Below, one piece after another: positions 25,836 through 35,566 of a stretch of DNA of 64,000 nt. This stretch comes from Virgibacillus subterraneus. GTDB taxonomy: Bacteria; Bacillota; Bacilli; Bacillales; Amphibacillaceae. The stretch spans positions 539,549 through 603,548 of the forward strand of contig NZ_FOEH01000002.1 in the NCBI RefSeq assembly GCF_900110695.1. Reading direction: 5' to 3'. The notes beneath the pieces were generated by a model. It saw only the letters and a program-made list of their open reading frames with translations. It had not been told where the DNA came from and searched no databases. A program made the position numbers and the translations under genes. Within the stretch, counting starts at the first letter, position 1. Each line of letters begins with the position of its first letter.

Positions 25836-26987
25836 ATGAAAATACTACATACAGCGGATTGGCATCTAGGGAAGATTGTAAATAGTGTTCATATGACAGA
25901 AGAACAGGATTATGTACTCCAGCAATTAGTGGAAATTATCGATAGAGAAAAGCCGGATATCATAATAATTGCCGGTGATCTATATGATCGTGCAGTACCA
26001 CCGAAAGAAGCTGTTGAATTATTAAATAGAACCCTAACCAAAATTATTCAGGATTTTAAAATACCTATACTTGCAATAGCTGGAAATCATGACAGTCCAG
26101 ATCGTCTTGAATTCGGAAATCAGTTATTCCGTTCACAGCAACTATATATTGAATCCAAATTAACAAGCATGCTAGAACCTATTGTTATTCAGGATAAATC
26201 GGGTCCAGTAAATTTTCATTTAATCCCATATTTAGAGCCAGCGGAAGTTCGGGCCTTTTTTGATGATGAGGACATCTATTCTCACCAATCAGCAATGGAA
26301 GCAATCGTAAACAAAATTGAACAAGAAAATAATATGAATGAAAGACACGTCTTTATTGGACACGCATTTTTAGCTGGGGGAATGGAGTCAGAATCGGAAG
26401 AACGATTGTCAATGGTGGGTGGAAGCCCTTATATAGATACAACGTTATTCGAAAATTTTTCATATGTAGCTTTAGGACATTTACATCAGGCACAACGTGT
26501 AATGGATGAAACGATCAGATATAGTGGATCCATTTTAAAGTATTCATTTTCTGAAGCTAAACATAAAAAGTCAATAACAATGGTCAACCTTGATAAAGAT
26601 GGAGAAGTTCATCTGTCACTTATTCCACTTATACCAAAACACGACATGAATATTGTAGAAGGATATTTTGATCAACTAATTAATGACCCAATCGAAAAAA
26701 ATGATGATTATTTACATATTCGTTTATTGGACGATGGTCAGATTGTTGATCCAATGAATAAATTGCGAAAAGTATATCCTAATATACTGCGACTTGAACG
26801 CGTTATGCGGACATCGAAAAATGGCCTTCTTGATTTGGAGCAAATCCGAAAAAAGCAAACACAATCACATACAGAGTTGTTTGCCTCTTTTTACGAAGAG
26901 ATTAAGGGAGAATCAATATCTGAAGAAAGTAAACAGAAAGTGGAAAAGATTGTAACATCACTATTGGAAAGAGAAAGAAGGGAATAG
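25836..26987 (+). CDS. sbcD: Exonuclease subunit SbcD (Mre11-like)
   Basis: SbcD is the nuclease of the SbcCD complex that opens DNA hairpins and processes ends. The 383 residues show all metallophosphoesterase motifs: TADWHLGK, GDLYDRA, AGNHDSPDR, GHAFLAGG and LGHLHQAQ. The ATG at 25836 follows GAGGGGGGAAGGAAA. It is coupled to sbcC, whose start is 1 base after the SbcD stop. Confidence 0.95.
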   Translation: MKILHTADWHLGKIVNSVHMTEEQDYVLQQLVEIIDREKPDIIIIAGDLYDRAVPPKEAVELLNRTLTKIIQDFKIPILAIAGNHDSPDRLEFGNQLFRSQQLYIESKLTSMLEPIVIQDKSGPVNFHLIPYLEPAEVRAFFDDEDIYSHQSAMEAIVNKIEQENNMNERHVFIGHAFLAGGMESESEERLSMVGGSPYIDTTLFENFSYVALGHLHQAQRVMDETIRYSGSILKYSFSEAKHKKSITMVNLDKDGEVHLSLIPLIPKHDMNIVEGYFDQLINDPIEKNDDYLHIRLLDDGQIVDPMNKLRKVYPNILRLERVMRTSKNGLLDLEQIRKKQTQSHTELFASFYEEIKGESISEESKQKVEKIVTSLLERERRE

Positions 26988-26988
26988 T

Positions 26989-29900
26989 TTGCGTGCGATA
27001 TCACTTAGTCTTACTGCATTTGGACCATATTGGAATAAACAAGTAATTGACTTTAATGAATTGGGCGGAGAATCAATATTTTTAATAACCGGCCCAACCG
27101 GAGCAGGTAAAACAACGATATTTGATGCAATTTGTTTTGCGCTTTATGGGCGTGCCAGTGGTTCTGATCGTGATCAGGACACGCTTAGAAGTCACTTCGC
27201 AAGTATTGATGAACCGACAGAAGTAAAGTTTCGGTTTATTCTAAATCAAAAAGAATATGAGGTAATTCGTAATCCAAAACAGTCCAAGAAAAAGGAACGT
27301 GGCGAAGGATACACTGATGAACCTGCAAAAGCAGTTCTATACGAAATTGTTAATGATGAAAAGCATCTAATTAGCTCTCGGGTTAAAGAAGTAAGTGAAT
27401 CACTGGAAGAAAAGCTGGGCTTTGATTACGAACAGTTTCGCAAAATGATTCTAATACCACAAGGTGAATTTCGGAAATTAATATCAGAAAATAGTAAAGA
27501 ACGTGAAGTCATTTTACAGAAGATCTTTCACACATATTTTTATGAACAGATTACCGAAGAGTTGAAAGTACAATCAAAAGACTTAAAAGATAAAATTAAT
27601 AACCTAGATCAACTAATTCAACAAGAAGTAGCGAAAATTGAATGGACTGCAATTGAACTTGACGAAACTGACAATATTGATCATGTTATGCAAAAGTTAA
27701 TACAGGAAATAGCATCTCTCAAAGAGCAGCAGGTTGAAAGCGAAAAATTAAAAATTACTAAGACCCAAGAACTGAAGGAATCCCAAAATAACCTGCATAA
27801 AGGGAAATCACTTGATGAAAAGTACCTCGAAGTGGAGTTTCTTAAAAAGGAAAAAAAGGACCTGAACCAACAAGCAGACGAAGTAGAACAAAAGAAAAAG
27901 GAATTAAAGCAAGCAAAAAATGCCCAAAAAATCCAGCCTTTTGAAGAACAAAGTTATGCACGCAGAAAAGAATGGCAGGAACAGCAGACTCAATTGACCA
28001 AGCAACAAGAAAAGGTAGTGAATCTGGAAAAAGAGTATGAAACGATTTCTGCTAAATATAATGAAGAAGCAGAAAAGGAAAGTGATCGTGAACAACTTAA
28101 AGAAACAATCACAAAAGCCAGTGAACAGCTAAAGCAAATAAAGATCTATCAGGAAGAGGAAAATAATGCAAGTAAAATAAAGAAAACCCATGAAAACTTG
28201 GAATCAGAACTCGGAAAATTAAAGGAAAAAATAACCATACGAGATAATAAAATAGAAGAAATTGAAAACAAATTAAGTAATGATCAGGAAGTAACAAAAG
28301 CTTATTATTCGAAAAGTAGTGAAGTGGAAAAAGCACATCAAATGGTGAGTAAAATCTCCGAACTAGCTAAAGAAAACAAGCGCCTGCAAGAATTGCGAGC
28401 GGATTTTAAATCAGTTCATACTAAATATAATGACATGCAGAAAGAAATAGAACTATTACGGAAAAACTATAATGAATTGGAAGCTAAGCAAAGAGAACAT
28501 TATGCAGCGTTAATGGCCAAACAATTACATGATAATTCACCTTGTCCAGTGTGTGGGTCACTTGACCACCCTTATAAGGCTGAAGCACATGAGGAAATAG
28601 TACTTATCGATGAACTAGATCAACTTCAGGAAAAACTACAGCAAAAAGAAAAAGAGTTTACTGCATTCCAAACAACATACACGGATTCTAAATCCAAAGG
28701 TCAGAGTCAAAGGGCAACTGTCAACAAACTATATGAAGAACTAACTGAAGAATTACAAAGTATAGAGCTAAATGAAGTTAATAACAAATTAGATAAATGG
28801 AATGAAAAAGTTAAAACATTATCCCTTGAACAGAACCAATTACAGAAAAATTTGGAAGAAATACAGATGTTAAAAACGGAACAAATGCGGTTAAAACAGG
28901 AAAATAAGGAATTTAAACAAACGTTTGATCAATTAACTGAAAATTACCAGAAAGCCAATTCGTCTTTAGCAAAAATTGAAGCACGTTTAGATGAAATAGC
29001 GAAACATTTGCCACCGGAAATAGTAGATTTTAAGAGCTTTCAAAAAAAGATATCGCACTATGAAGAAACATATCAGGCATGGTTAACGAAATGGGAAACA
29101 ATTAAAGAAAAGTTTCAGCAAACACAGGAATCGTTACAAAAGGAAAAAACAATCCTTGAACAGCAAAAAGAGTTTGAAAAAAATACGAAAAATAATTATG
29201 ACATCCAATATAATCTTTTTGCAGAATCAATTGAAGAAAACGGATTTGAAACAATTGAAGACTACGAAAAAAGTAAATTATCATCTGGCTACCAGGCAGA
29301 AATCGAGCAAAACATTAAAACATATGAAAATAAAACGGAACAGATTAACTATCGATTAAAAGAATTAGGAGATCAAATAAAAGAAACAACTCGGCCTGAC
29401 CTGAACTTGTTAGAAGAAATAGCAGATAGAAAACAAACTGAGCTGCAATCTATTCATGATAGCCTAAACGCACTAGATACAAGAATAAAATACAATCATC
29501 AGATAAAAACAACTATAAAAGAAAAAAGTAACATTCAGAAAAAGCTATCCGATGAATATTACGAAATTGGAGAACTAGCTGAATTAGCATATGGTAATAA
29601 TCAATTAAGGCTTTCTTTTGAACGGTATGTACTAGCATCCTTCTTAGATGAAATTTTACTACAATCAAATATACGATTGGATAGAATGACAGAACACCGC
29701 TACCAGCTTATACGCAGTGGACAAGTTGCTAAACGCGGAGCACAAAGTGGTTTAGACTTGGAAGTGCTAGATCATCATACAGGGAAACAACGTTCTGTCA
29801 AAACATTATCTGGAGGGGAAGGTTTCAAAGCCGCACTATGTTTGGCGCTTGGACTTGCTGATGTTGTCCAAGCACATGCAGGAGGGGTGCAGCTGGATAC

Positions 29901-30099
29901 GTTATTTATCGATGAAGGATTTGGTACGTTAGATGATGTTTCATTACAGCAGGCAATTGACTGTCTAAAAGACTTACAGAATAGCAATCGTTTACTGGGA
30001 ATTATCTCGCACGTACCTCACTTGAAAAGTGAAATTCATGCAAAACTTCAAATAACTTCATCAAATCAGGGCTCTGAGCTAGGATTTTCTTTTGGATAG
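26989..30099 (+). CDS. sbcC: Exonuclease subunit SbcC (SMC-like ATPase)
   Basis: SbcC (1036 residues) is the Rad50-like ATPase of SbcCD. Walker A is GPTGAGKTTIFDAICFALYG near the N-terminus, long coiled coils flank a zinc hook (CPVCGSLDHP at about 523), and the C-terminal lobe has the signature LSGGEGFKAALCLALGLA with Walker B LDTLFIDEGFG. It starts at a TTG directly after the sbcD stop, with GAAAGAAGGG upstream. SbcCD deals with hairpins, so it is relevant to the palindromic repeats later in this window, which is inference. Confidence 0.95.
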   Translation: MRAISLSLTAFGPYWNKQVIDFNELGGESIFLITGPTGAGKTTIFDAICFALYGRASGSDRDQDTLRSHFASIDEPTEVKFRFILNQKEYEVIRNPKQSKKKERGEGYTDEPAKAVLYEIVNDEKHLISSRVKEVSESLEEKLGFDYEQFRKMILIPQGEFRKLISENSKEREVILQKIFHTYFYEQITEELKVQSKDLKDKINNLDQLIQQEVAKIEWTAIELDETDNIDHVMQKLIQEIASLKEQQVESEKLKITKTQELKESQNNLHKGKSLDEKYLEVEFLKKEKKDLNQQADEVEQKKKELKQAKNAQKIQPFEEQSYARRKEWQEQQTQLTKQQEKVVNLEKEYETISAKYNEEAEKESDREQLKETITKASEQLKQIKIYQEEENNASKIKKTHENLESELGKLKEKITIRDNKIEEIENKLSNDQEVTKAYYSKSSEVEKAHQMVSKISELAKENKRLQELRADFKSVHTKYNDMQKEIELLRKNYNELEAKQREHYAALMAKQLHDNSPCPVCGSLDHPYKAEAHEEIVLIDELDQLQEKLQQKEKEFTAFQTTYTDSKSKGQSQRATVNKLYEELTEELQSIELNEVNNKLDKWNEKVKTLSLEQNQLQKNLEEIQMLKTEQMRLKQENKEFKQTFDQLTENYQKANSSLAKIEARLDEIAKHLPPEIVDFKSFQKKISHYEETYQAWLTKWETIKEKFQQTQESLQKEKTILEQQKEFEKNTKNNYDIQYNLFAESIEENGFETIEDYEKSKLSSGYQAEIEQNIKTYENKTEQINYRLKELGDQIKETTRPDLNLLEEIADRKQTELQSIHDSLNALDTRIKYNHQIKTTIKEKSNIQKKLSDEYYEIGELAELAYGNNQLRLSFERYVLASFLDEILLQSNIRLDRMTEHRYQLIRSGQVAKRGAQSGLDLEVLDHHTGKQRSVKTLSGGEGFKAALCLALGLADVVQAHAGGVQLDTLFIDEGFGTLDDVSLQQAIDCLKDLQNSNRLLGIISHVPHLKSEIHAKLQITSSNQGSELGFSFG

Positions 30100-30304
30100 A
30101 TAAAAAAGACAGAGACGGAATTCGTACTTATTCGGCAAAAACCGCAAAATATATGTAAAATTATGTAGTAACATGCGGTTGCCCGGGAAATAATAATGTT
30201 AGATGACTGATATTTCATGAAATTGTCATAAGTATAGTACCTTTATCGTCCTCTTATCACTTATACTTATAATATAAGGATAAGAAAAGAAAGAAGGGGA
30301 TAAT
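30100..30304. promoter_or_regulatory. Region upstream of the 25-residue peptide gene
   Basis: There is no gene here. A TATAAT at 30268-30273 lies 32 bases before the small ORF start and could be its -10; no clear -35 is visible. Confidence 0.35.
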
Positions 30305-30382
30305 ATGTTTACGGCAATTGTATTTGGTATTATTCTAACAGGAACAATTGGATTTATTATTGCAGCAGAAGTAGCAGAATAA
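30305..30382 (+). CDS. 25-residue hydrophobic peptide
   Basis: A tiny gene with a good site (AAGAAGGGGATAAT-ATG). Its product is a single membrane helix: start MFTAIVFGIILTGTIGF, end AAEVAE. Its own terminator hairpin begins 9 bp after the stop, and a possible -10 lies upstream, so it looks like a complete transcription unit. I do not recognise a family; it could be a small membrane modulator or a toxin-like peptide. Confidence 0.55.
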   Translation: MFTAIVFGIILTGTIGFIIAAEVAE

Positions 30383-30390
30383 CCAGATTC

Positions 30391-30424
30391 AAAGCCCTTA
30401 CACAAAATTTGTAAGGGCTTTTTA
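30391..30424 (+). terminator. Terminator of the small peptide gene
   Basis: The stem AAAGCCCTTACA / TGTAAGGGCTTT in near-perfect form is followed by Ts. Confidence 0.85.
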
Positions 30425-30507
30425 ATATAATTAATGATGTCTGCCTACACTCTTTAGAATTTATTACGTACAATAATCTAGAAAATTGTTTTGAAGGGGA
30501 GGATAAC

Positions 30508-30936
30508 ATGGTATGGCCTATACAACCGCAAAATCCTAGTAATCATATCTTACAAAATCGCGGAGGGTTCCAGGGGGTTCCACAAGAACCGCACCTGCAA
30601 GACTTGATGCATCGTTTCTTGCCGCCACAATATGCCCAAAATTTATTATCTCCAAATAGAATCGGAGGACTTACACAAACACTGAACAACATACAGAAAG
30701 TATTAAAGGTTGTTCAATCTACAGCCCCTATTGTACAACAATATGCTCCAATTGCTAAAAATCTTCCAACGATGTTCAAGCTAATGAAAGCATTAAATGA
30801 AGATGATGATACGGAAAGTAAGAGTGAGGAACAAACAAGTAGAATAGAATCTAAGAATGACCATAAACATTCAAAAAATAACCAAAATACTTCCAAAAGA
30901 GATGTTGGTAAATCGACACCAAAGTTATATATTTAA
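30508..30936 (+). CDS. YqfQ/VrrA-like protein
   Basis: The 142-residue protein begins with a Pro/Gln/Asn-rich segment, contains SPNRIGGLTQTLNNIQKVLKVVQSTAPIVQQYAPIAKNLPTMFKLMKA-type helix-turn repeats (residues about 48-96; QYAP and LP.M.KL are typical of YqfQ), and ends in a long hydrophilic, Lys/Asn/Ser-rich tail. YqfQ/VrrA proteins are variable-repeat proteins associated with spores in Bacillus. GAAGGGGAGGATAAC-ATG gives the start. The family call is moderate. Confidence 0.6.
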   Translation: MVWPIQPQNPSNHILQNRGGFQGVPQEPHLQDLMHRFLPPQYAQNLLSPNRIGGLTQTLNNIQKVLKVVQSTAPIVQQYAPIAKNLPTMFKLMKALNEDDDTESKSEEQTSRIESKNDHKHSKNNQNTSKRDVGKSTPKLYI

Positions 30937-31022
30937 CTATACAAGGCACACAACTTGATTTTTTCTTTAAAATGCGAAAAAATAGGGTTAAGATAACTTT
31001 GTACGCAATGGAGGTATAAACA

Positions 31023-31982
31023 ATGACTAATCAAAATGAATTTGCAACATTCGCGGGTGGATGTTTTTGGTGTATGGTGGAACCATTTGATCAACGCCCG
31101 GGTATTATCAATGTTGTATCGGGCTATACAGGTGGAAATACCGAGAACCCCACATATGAACAAGTTTGCTCCAACACAACAGGACATGTGGAAGCAGTGC
31201 AAATAACATTTAATCCTGAAATAATGTCATACGAAGAGCTGGTTAATACATTCTGGCAGCAGATAAATCCAACTGATGCAGGTGGGCAATTTAATGATAG
31301 GGGGGAATCTTATCAAACAGCGATCTTTTATCATAATGAGAAGCAGAAAAAAATTGCAGAGCAGTCAAAACAAAAATTAGATCAAAGTGGAAAGTTTTCG
31401 AAACCGGTAATTACCCCTATTATACCTGCAAAAACTTTTTATGAAGCAGAAGTAGAACATCAGGATTATTATAAGAAAAACTCGTTTCATTACAAATTAT
31501 ATAAAAAAGGTTCAGGCAGGGAAGATTTCATTAAGAGTAACTGGAAACTAAAAACTGATAAAGTTAAGCTAAAAGAACAGTTAAGTCCTATTCAATATAG
31601 TGTTACTCAGGAAAATGCCACTGAGAGACCTTTTGATAATGCATATTGGGATAATGAAGAAGAGGGAATTTATGTAGATGTTGTATCAGGAGAGGTATTG
31701 TTCTCTTCGCATGATAAATTTGATGCGGCCTGCGGGTGGCCAAGCTTTACCAAACCTGTTGATCCACACCAATTAAATGAAGAAACAGATACATCTCATG
31801 GAATGATTCGTACAGAAGTTAGAAGCAAAAACGCTGATTCACATTTAGGGCATCTCTTTGACGATGGTCCAAATGATAAAGGTGGTATGCGGTATTGCAT
31901 GAACTCAGCTGCCATGCGATTTATACCAAAAGATGAAATGGAAGGCAAAGGATACAGCAACTATCTATATCTATTTAAGTAG
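31023..31982 (+). CDS. msrAB: Fused methionine sulfoxide reductase MsrA-MsrB
   Basis: This enzyme repairs both stereoisomers of methionine sulfoxide. The 319 residues contain MsrA (1-165, active-site [26 protein letters not shown]) joined to MsrB (about 185-319, [10 protein letters not shown], and the catalytic Cys in [14 protein letters not shown]). The MsrB part lacks the zinc CxxC pairs ([12 protein letters not shown] has Ser where some have Cys). GGAGGTATAAACA-ATG is the start. Confidence 0.94.
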   Translation: MTNQNEFATFAGGCFWCMVEPFDQRPGIINVVSGYTGGNTENPTYEQVCSNTTGHVEAVQITFNPEIMSYEELVNTFWQQINPTDAGGQFNDRGESYQTAIFYHNEKQKKIAEQSKQKLDQSGKFSKPVITPIIPAKTFYEAEVEHQDYYKKNSFHYKLYKKGSGREDFIKSNWKLKTDKVKLKEQLSPIQYSVTQENATERPFDNAYWDNEEEGIYVDVVSGEVLFSSHDKFDAACGWPSFTKPVDPHQLNEETDTSHGMIRTEVRSKNADSHLGHLFDDGPNDKGGMRYCMNSAAMRFIPKDEMEGKGYSNYLYLFK

Positions 31983-32031
31983 ATCAACGATAATTTAATT
32001 ATGTAAACCAATTGTACAAGGAGAGATAGAA

Positions 32032-32238
32032 ATGATTCATTTAAATTGGGAAGAACGCGACACAGAGAAAATAGTTGAGTGCGTCCATTCAGACGCTCAA
32101 AAATTTATTGTTCATAATAAACTAACTCCTGGGAAACAATATGATGTAAAGAATGAAACTGAAGAGTTTTATTTTATTATAGATAACAGCAATCGGATTG
32201 GCGGATTTTACAAATATTATTTTGAAGAACTAAAATAA
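32032..32238 (+). CDS. Small DUF6501-like protein
   Basis: The 68-residue protein (MIHLNWEERDTEKIVECVH..., LTPGKQYDVKNETEEFYFIIDNS, GGFYKYYFEE) matches a small conserved Bacillaceae family that I recall as DUF6501. It looks like a small beta-rich domain of unknown function. AAGGAGAGATAGAA-ATG precedes it, 49 bp after msrAB, so it may be in the same unit. A terminator follows. Confidence 0.65.
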   Translation: MIHLNWEERDTEKIVECVHSDAQKFIVHNKLTPGKQYDVKNETEEFYFIIDNSNRIGGFYKYYFEELK

Positions 32239-32260
32239 CAGGTTTCGACCTGTTATTTTC
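32233..32260 (+). terminator. Terminator of the msrAB unit
   Basis: Stem AATAACAGGT / ACCTGTTATT with loop TTCG, followed by T-rich DNA; it overlaps the end of the small gene. Confidence 0.8.
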
Positions 32261-32378
32261 TATATGAACAAAAAATATTATATTTTCTATTTTAATCTAT
32301 TAATGCTATAATTAATTTACTATTTAGAAATATCTTGAACTTCCATTATAATTCTTCTACAGAAGGGATTGAATCATT

Positions 32379-32930
32379 TTGAAAAATTTATATTTAATTC
32401 GCCATTGTACTGCGGACGGGCAACATATGGATTCACCACTGACAAATGAAGGTATAAGGCAGGCACAATTGCTTTCGGATTTTTTTACAGAACAGAATAT
32501 AAATATAGACAAAATCATTTCAAGTCCTTACTTGAGGGCAATTGAAAGTATAAAGCCCTACGCGGAACAAAATAATATAGAAGTTAAGATAGATGATCGA
32601 TTAAAAGAACGTATTTTAAGTGAGCACCCGATTGATGATTGGATGGATGTATTAGAACAGTCATTTACAGATTTAGACTTCAATTTGCCAGGTGGTGAAT
32701 CAAGTAATGATACAGTTAATCGGGCAAAGTTAGTAATTGAAAGTGTCCAGTCGGATAAAAATGCAACAAATGTCATTCTAGTAAGCCATGGAAATCTGAT
32801 GGCTTTATTACTGAAACAATATGACCCGAGTTTTGGTTTTGAAGGATGGAAAAGCCTTCGGAATCCTGATGTTTATTTGATTAATATTGAGGGCAATAAC
32901 CACTCAATAGAGTGCTTATGGGGTGATTAG
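32379..32930 (+). CDS. Histidine phosphatase-family protein
   Basis: The 183-residue protein is of the phosphoglycerate-mutase-like family. The catalytic motif is LIRHCTADGQ (RH with Cys instead of the usual Gly/Ala), followed by SSPYLRAIESIKPY, an acidic residue in RLKERILSE, and the second His in ILVSHGNLMALL. Substrate unknown; sugar phosphates or nucleotides are typical. A TTG start follows AGAAGGGATTGAATCATT. Confidence 0.85.
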   Translation: MKNLYLIRHCTADGQHMDSPLTNEGIRQAQLLSDFFTEQNINIDKIISSPYLRAIESIKPYAEQNNIEVKIDDRLKERILSEHPIDDWMDVLEQSFTDLDFNLPGGESSNDTVNRAKLVIESVQSDKNATNVILVSHGNLMALLLKQYDPSFGFEGWKSLRNPDVYLINIEGNNHSIECLWGD

Positions 32931-32938
32931 TCCTTATG

Positions 32939-34129
32939 CTATAAATATAAGTTAGCTACCATAATACCTAGACTTTCCTGATATATTTCCTCAAACTGAG
33001 CGAACGGTAGCGGGTTAACGCCACTTCCTAATTCTATTGTAAATCCTGGACGTCTAAAGTTCTGAATGAACCAATCTTTATAGCCTGCATAACTGTCTAC
33101 ATATCGTATTGGCTGATAGCCGCTTACACGAGCGTACTCATTTACAACGGCTCTCGAAACTGCTGGTTCAAGCCCTTCGAATCCCCAATATATTTCTTCT
33201 CCCTGCGTATGAAATGCATTAACACGCAAAAAATTTCGTTCTCTTGCTAGATTTGCCATTGCAATAGCTTCTGGCTCAGATAATGGGTATGGCCCAGGGT
33301 AATCACGTGGTTGTGGTGAATCCGGTTTACGTGCTGCTTCTACTTCCCAAAGTGCTGGATATTGATTATTTAAATCTACTCCTGATATATTTGCTTTCCA
33401 ATTTGAGAAATCCTCATTCTGATAGTTTATTTCAAGAACTTCTTGTTTAAACTCTCCCGCAGCCTCTGCACCTTCCAGAACCAAATTAACACCATCTGGA
33501 TTTACCATTGGAACAATTGATAGAAATGATTCATTATATAATGGAAGCATATTTACACCACGAATAGTCTTTTTATTTGTCAGTGAAAGAACATACTCAT
33601 TTACAAACCGCATAATTACAGAAGTTGTTATCCATTCATTAGCATGAAAAGATCCATCTATATGAACTTGTTTACTACCATTTCCAATCTGCAACTCCAC
33701 TAAATCTTTACCCATTACAGATTTACCAATTATTTGTCTTGAGATAAACGGATAAACCGATAGTAAGTTATTAATATCGCTCACCATTTTTTCAAATGTA
33801 TAATTGTCAAAATCAGATATAAGTAAACCATTTACACGCTGTGGAATTACAATCGTTTGCCCAATCTGAAGGTTCTTTGCATCAATTGACTGGTTCATTA
33901 ATAAAAGCATATCTACTGGAATATTATTCTCAATTGCAATTTTCCATAAGGAATCATTTCCATTTATTTGGTAATTATTTAATGTATACCCTGGCAATTT
34001 AATACTTTGTCCCACTAGTAATTGATCTGGATTGAGTTGTGGGTTTGATTGTTCTATTAATATGAGTGGAATATCGAATAATTGGCTATAATACCAAAAC
34101 GAATCATTTGGTCTTATGATTACTTCCAT
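32939..34129 (-). CDS. M14 zinc carboxypeptidase with two LysM domains (gamma-D-Glu-diamino acid endopeptidase type)
   Basis: A cell-wall peptide hydrolase of 396 residues. Two LysM repeats (1-45, 47-92; PNDSFWYYSQLFDIPL.. and GNDSLWKIAIENNIPV..) bind peptidoglycan, and the M14 domain has zinc ligands in GSFHANEW (HxxE) and AFHTQGEEIYW, and the catalytic Glu in FTIELGSG. It resembles B. subtilis YqgT and the L. sphaericus endopeptidase I of sporulation. No signal peptide is seen, in keeping with mother-cell localised enzymes. I chose ATG 34129 because GAGGAG is 9 bases away. Confidence 0.9.
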   Translation of the reverse strand: MEVIIRPNDSFWYYSQLFDIPLILIEQSNPQLNPDQLLVGQSIKLPGYTLNNYQINGNDSLWKIAIENNIPVDMLLLMNQSIDAKNLQIGQTIVIPQRVNGLLISDFDNYTFEKMVSDINNLLSVYPFISRQIIGKSVMGKDLVELQIGNGSKQVHIDGSFHANEWITTSVIMRFVNEYVLSLTNKKTIRGVNMLPLYNESFLSIVPMVNPDGVNLVLEGAEAAGEFKQEVLEINYQNEDFSNWKANISGVDLNNQYPALWEVEAARKPDSPQPRDYPGPYPLSEPEAIAMANLARERNFLRVNAFHTQGEEIYWGFEGLEPAVSRAVVNEYARVSGYQPIRYVDSYAGYKDWFIQNFRRPGFTIELGSGVNPLPFAQFEEIYQESLGIMVANLYL

Positions 34130-34275
34130 GTACATTCGCTCCTCTATTTATCGAATAATAAATAATATGTATAAAAGCCTAACTATGTGTGTAATTAGCT
34201 TGAAAGAATAGGAAAGTTTATGTAGTATTATTGTATAAATAAATATTTGGCCTTAATTTTGAGGAGGAGATTTAC

Positions 34276-34518
34276 TTGGCATTTATTATTACATCACCTT
34301 GTAAAGATGAGAAATCAGGCGAATGTGTCGAAGTTTGTCCTGTTGATTGTATAGAAGAAGGAAAAGATATGTTCTTCATTGATCCGGATATATGTATTGA
34401 TTGTGGAGCTTGTGAAGCAGTTTGCCCAGTGGAAGCTATTTATATGGAAGATGAAGTTCCTGAAGAAGAAAATGAATACATTGCTTTAAATCGTAAATTC
34501 TATGAAGATCAACAATAA
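34276..34518 (+). CDS. 7Fe/8Fe bacterial ferredoxin
   Basis: The 80-residue acidic electron carrier has clusters from CKDEKSGECVEVCPVDC and CIDCGACEAVCPVEAIY. The first motif has wider spacing, typical of [3Fe-4S]/[4Fe-4S] ferredoxins. It starts with TTG (LAFIITSPC), with GAGGAGGAGATTTAC in front. The acidic C-terminus (EDEVPEEENE) is like other Bacillaceae ferredoxins. Its redox partner is not evident from the neighbours. Confidence 0.92.
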   Translation: MAFIITSPCKDEKSGECVEVCPVDCIEEGKDMFFIDPDICIDCGACEAVCPVEAIYMEDEVPEEENEYIALNRKFYEDQQ

Positions 34519-34524
34519 AGCAAC

Positions 34525-34553
34525 AGCCGCTACTCATAAGAGGGCGGCTTTTA
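34525..34553. terminator. Terminator between ferredoxin and acyP
   Basis: Stem AGCCGC / GCGGCT extended by partial pairing, then a T-run. It lies between converging genes and overlaps the acyP stop. Confidence 0.7.
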
Positions 34554-34820
34554 TTTTATCGAAAAATTATTATAACCCTTATGCTCCTCTATTTTCTCCA
34601 CTGTTATATCATCAACACGAATGAACTGATTAAACCCACTTTCCAGCTCTATTAAAAATGAATTTACACTTGTCTCCTTACCTTCAACTTCCAATTCAAC
34701 AGTACCATTGGATTGATTTTGGACCCATCCGGTTAAACCATGTTCTTTTGCTTTTTGCTGAGTGGTGTACCTGAAACCAACTCCCTGTACTCGCCCGCTT
34801 ACAGTTACATGTAGAAGCAT
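34551..34820 (-). CDS. acyP: Acylphosphatase
   Basis: The 89-residue enzyme hydrolyses acyl phosphates. The signature GRVQGVGFRYTTQQKA with the catalytic Arg and the downstream GWVQNQSNGTVELEVEG with the catalytic Asn are intact. It is slightly shorter than the family's 90-95 residues but complete. The gene has its own promoter region to its right. Confidence 0.93.
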   Translation of the reverse strand: MLLHVTVSGRVQGVGFRYTTQQKAKEHGLTGWVQNQSNGTVELEVEGKETSVNSFLIELESGFNQFIRVDDITVEKIEEHKGYNNFSIK

Positions 34821-34960
34821 GTAATCACTCCCTAGAATAATATTACTTTATTGCATATTTTTTACAATGCATAACAACCTAATAGTATATTACCGCAAAA
34901 TATGCTAATTAAACTAATAACTCGATGATAAAGTATATGGGTTTCACTTGAATCTATTTA

Positions 34961-34976
34961 TGTGATAATTGTCACT
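34961..34976 (+). promoter_or_regulatory. Fnr-type operator upstream of the nitrate operon
   Basis: TGTGATAATTGTCACT is a near-perfect TGTGA-N6-TCACA dyad. A -10 TATAAT lies at 34994-34999, which puts the dyad centre at about -38 to -41 relative to the expected start near 35006. This is the place for class II activation by Fnr under oxygen limitation, fitting a respiratory nitrate reductase operon. Confidence 0.8.
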
Positions 34977-34993
34977 TAAATTTAAATATTCAA

Positions 34994-34999
34994 TATAAT
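34994..34999 (+). promoter_or_regulatory. -10 box of the hemerythrin-nar promoter
   Basis: TATAAT lies 116 bases before the first start codon. The -35 region is replaced by the Fnr dyad, as expected for an activator-dependent promoter. Confidence 0.65.
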
Positions 35000-35114
35000 T
35001 AATTGTTCCATAAAATGATACATGATATGCTAAATCTACTAGATGGAATAAGTTTCTATCTTAATTATTATAAACAATTAATAAAAATAGTACACTCAAA
35101 GAGGTGATCATTTT

Positions 35115-35531
35115 ATGTCAGGTCCTGCATTAAAACATGTCGATAGTCACAAAGCTATTCATGAAGCAGCACTAAATGAGGCAATTGAATTGACGAATTT
35201 CCTCGATAAGCTAGTTAGAGATAATCATAGCGAAAAAGCGTTGGAACTAGCTTATGTAATTGTCGAACAATGGGAAACTAGAACACTTCGACATGCTGAA
35301 GCTGAAGAAGAAGGATTATATAAAGAATTAGTTGAAGAAAATCCCGATCTAAATGAGGATATTGTTGCATTAACCAGAGATCATAATTTGTTAAGGATAT
35401 TAATTAAGGAAATTAAATCCACTCTAAAAGACGACGGCATCAATGATGGAGTTGTCCAAAAATTCCAATCGTTAATTATAGTAGATGAGCTTCATAACCA
35501 AAAAGAAATGGAAGTACTACCAGAACACTAA
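35115..35531 (+). CDS. Hemerythrin-like protein
   Basis: The 138-residue helical bundle has His/Glu ligands spread as in hemerythrins (HVDSHKAIHEAALNE, TLRHAEAEEEGLY, LTRDHNLLR, DELHNQKEMEVL). Such di-iron proteins bind oxygen or nitric oxide. As first gene of the nitrate operon it may sense or scavenge NO made during nitrate respiration, which is inference. AAAGAGGTGATCATTTT-ATG is the ribosome site. Confidence 0.8.
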   Translation: MSGPALKHVDSHKAIHEAALNEAIELTNFLDKLVRDNHSEKALELAYVIVEQWETRTLRHAEAEEEGLYKELVEENPDLNEDIVALTRDHNLLRILIKEIKSTLKDDGINDGVVQKFQSLIIVDELHNQKEMEVLPEH

Positions 35532-35566
35532 TCATATATTAAAAAAATTACTGGAGGTGAGTTGAT

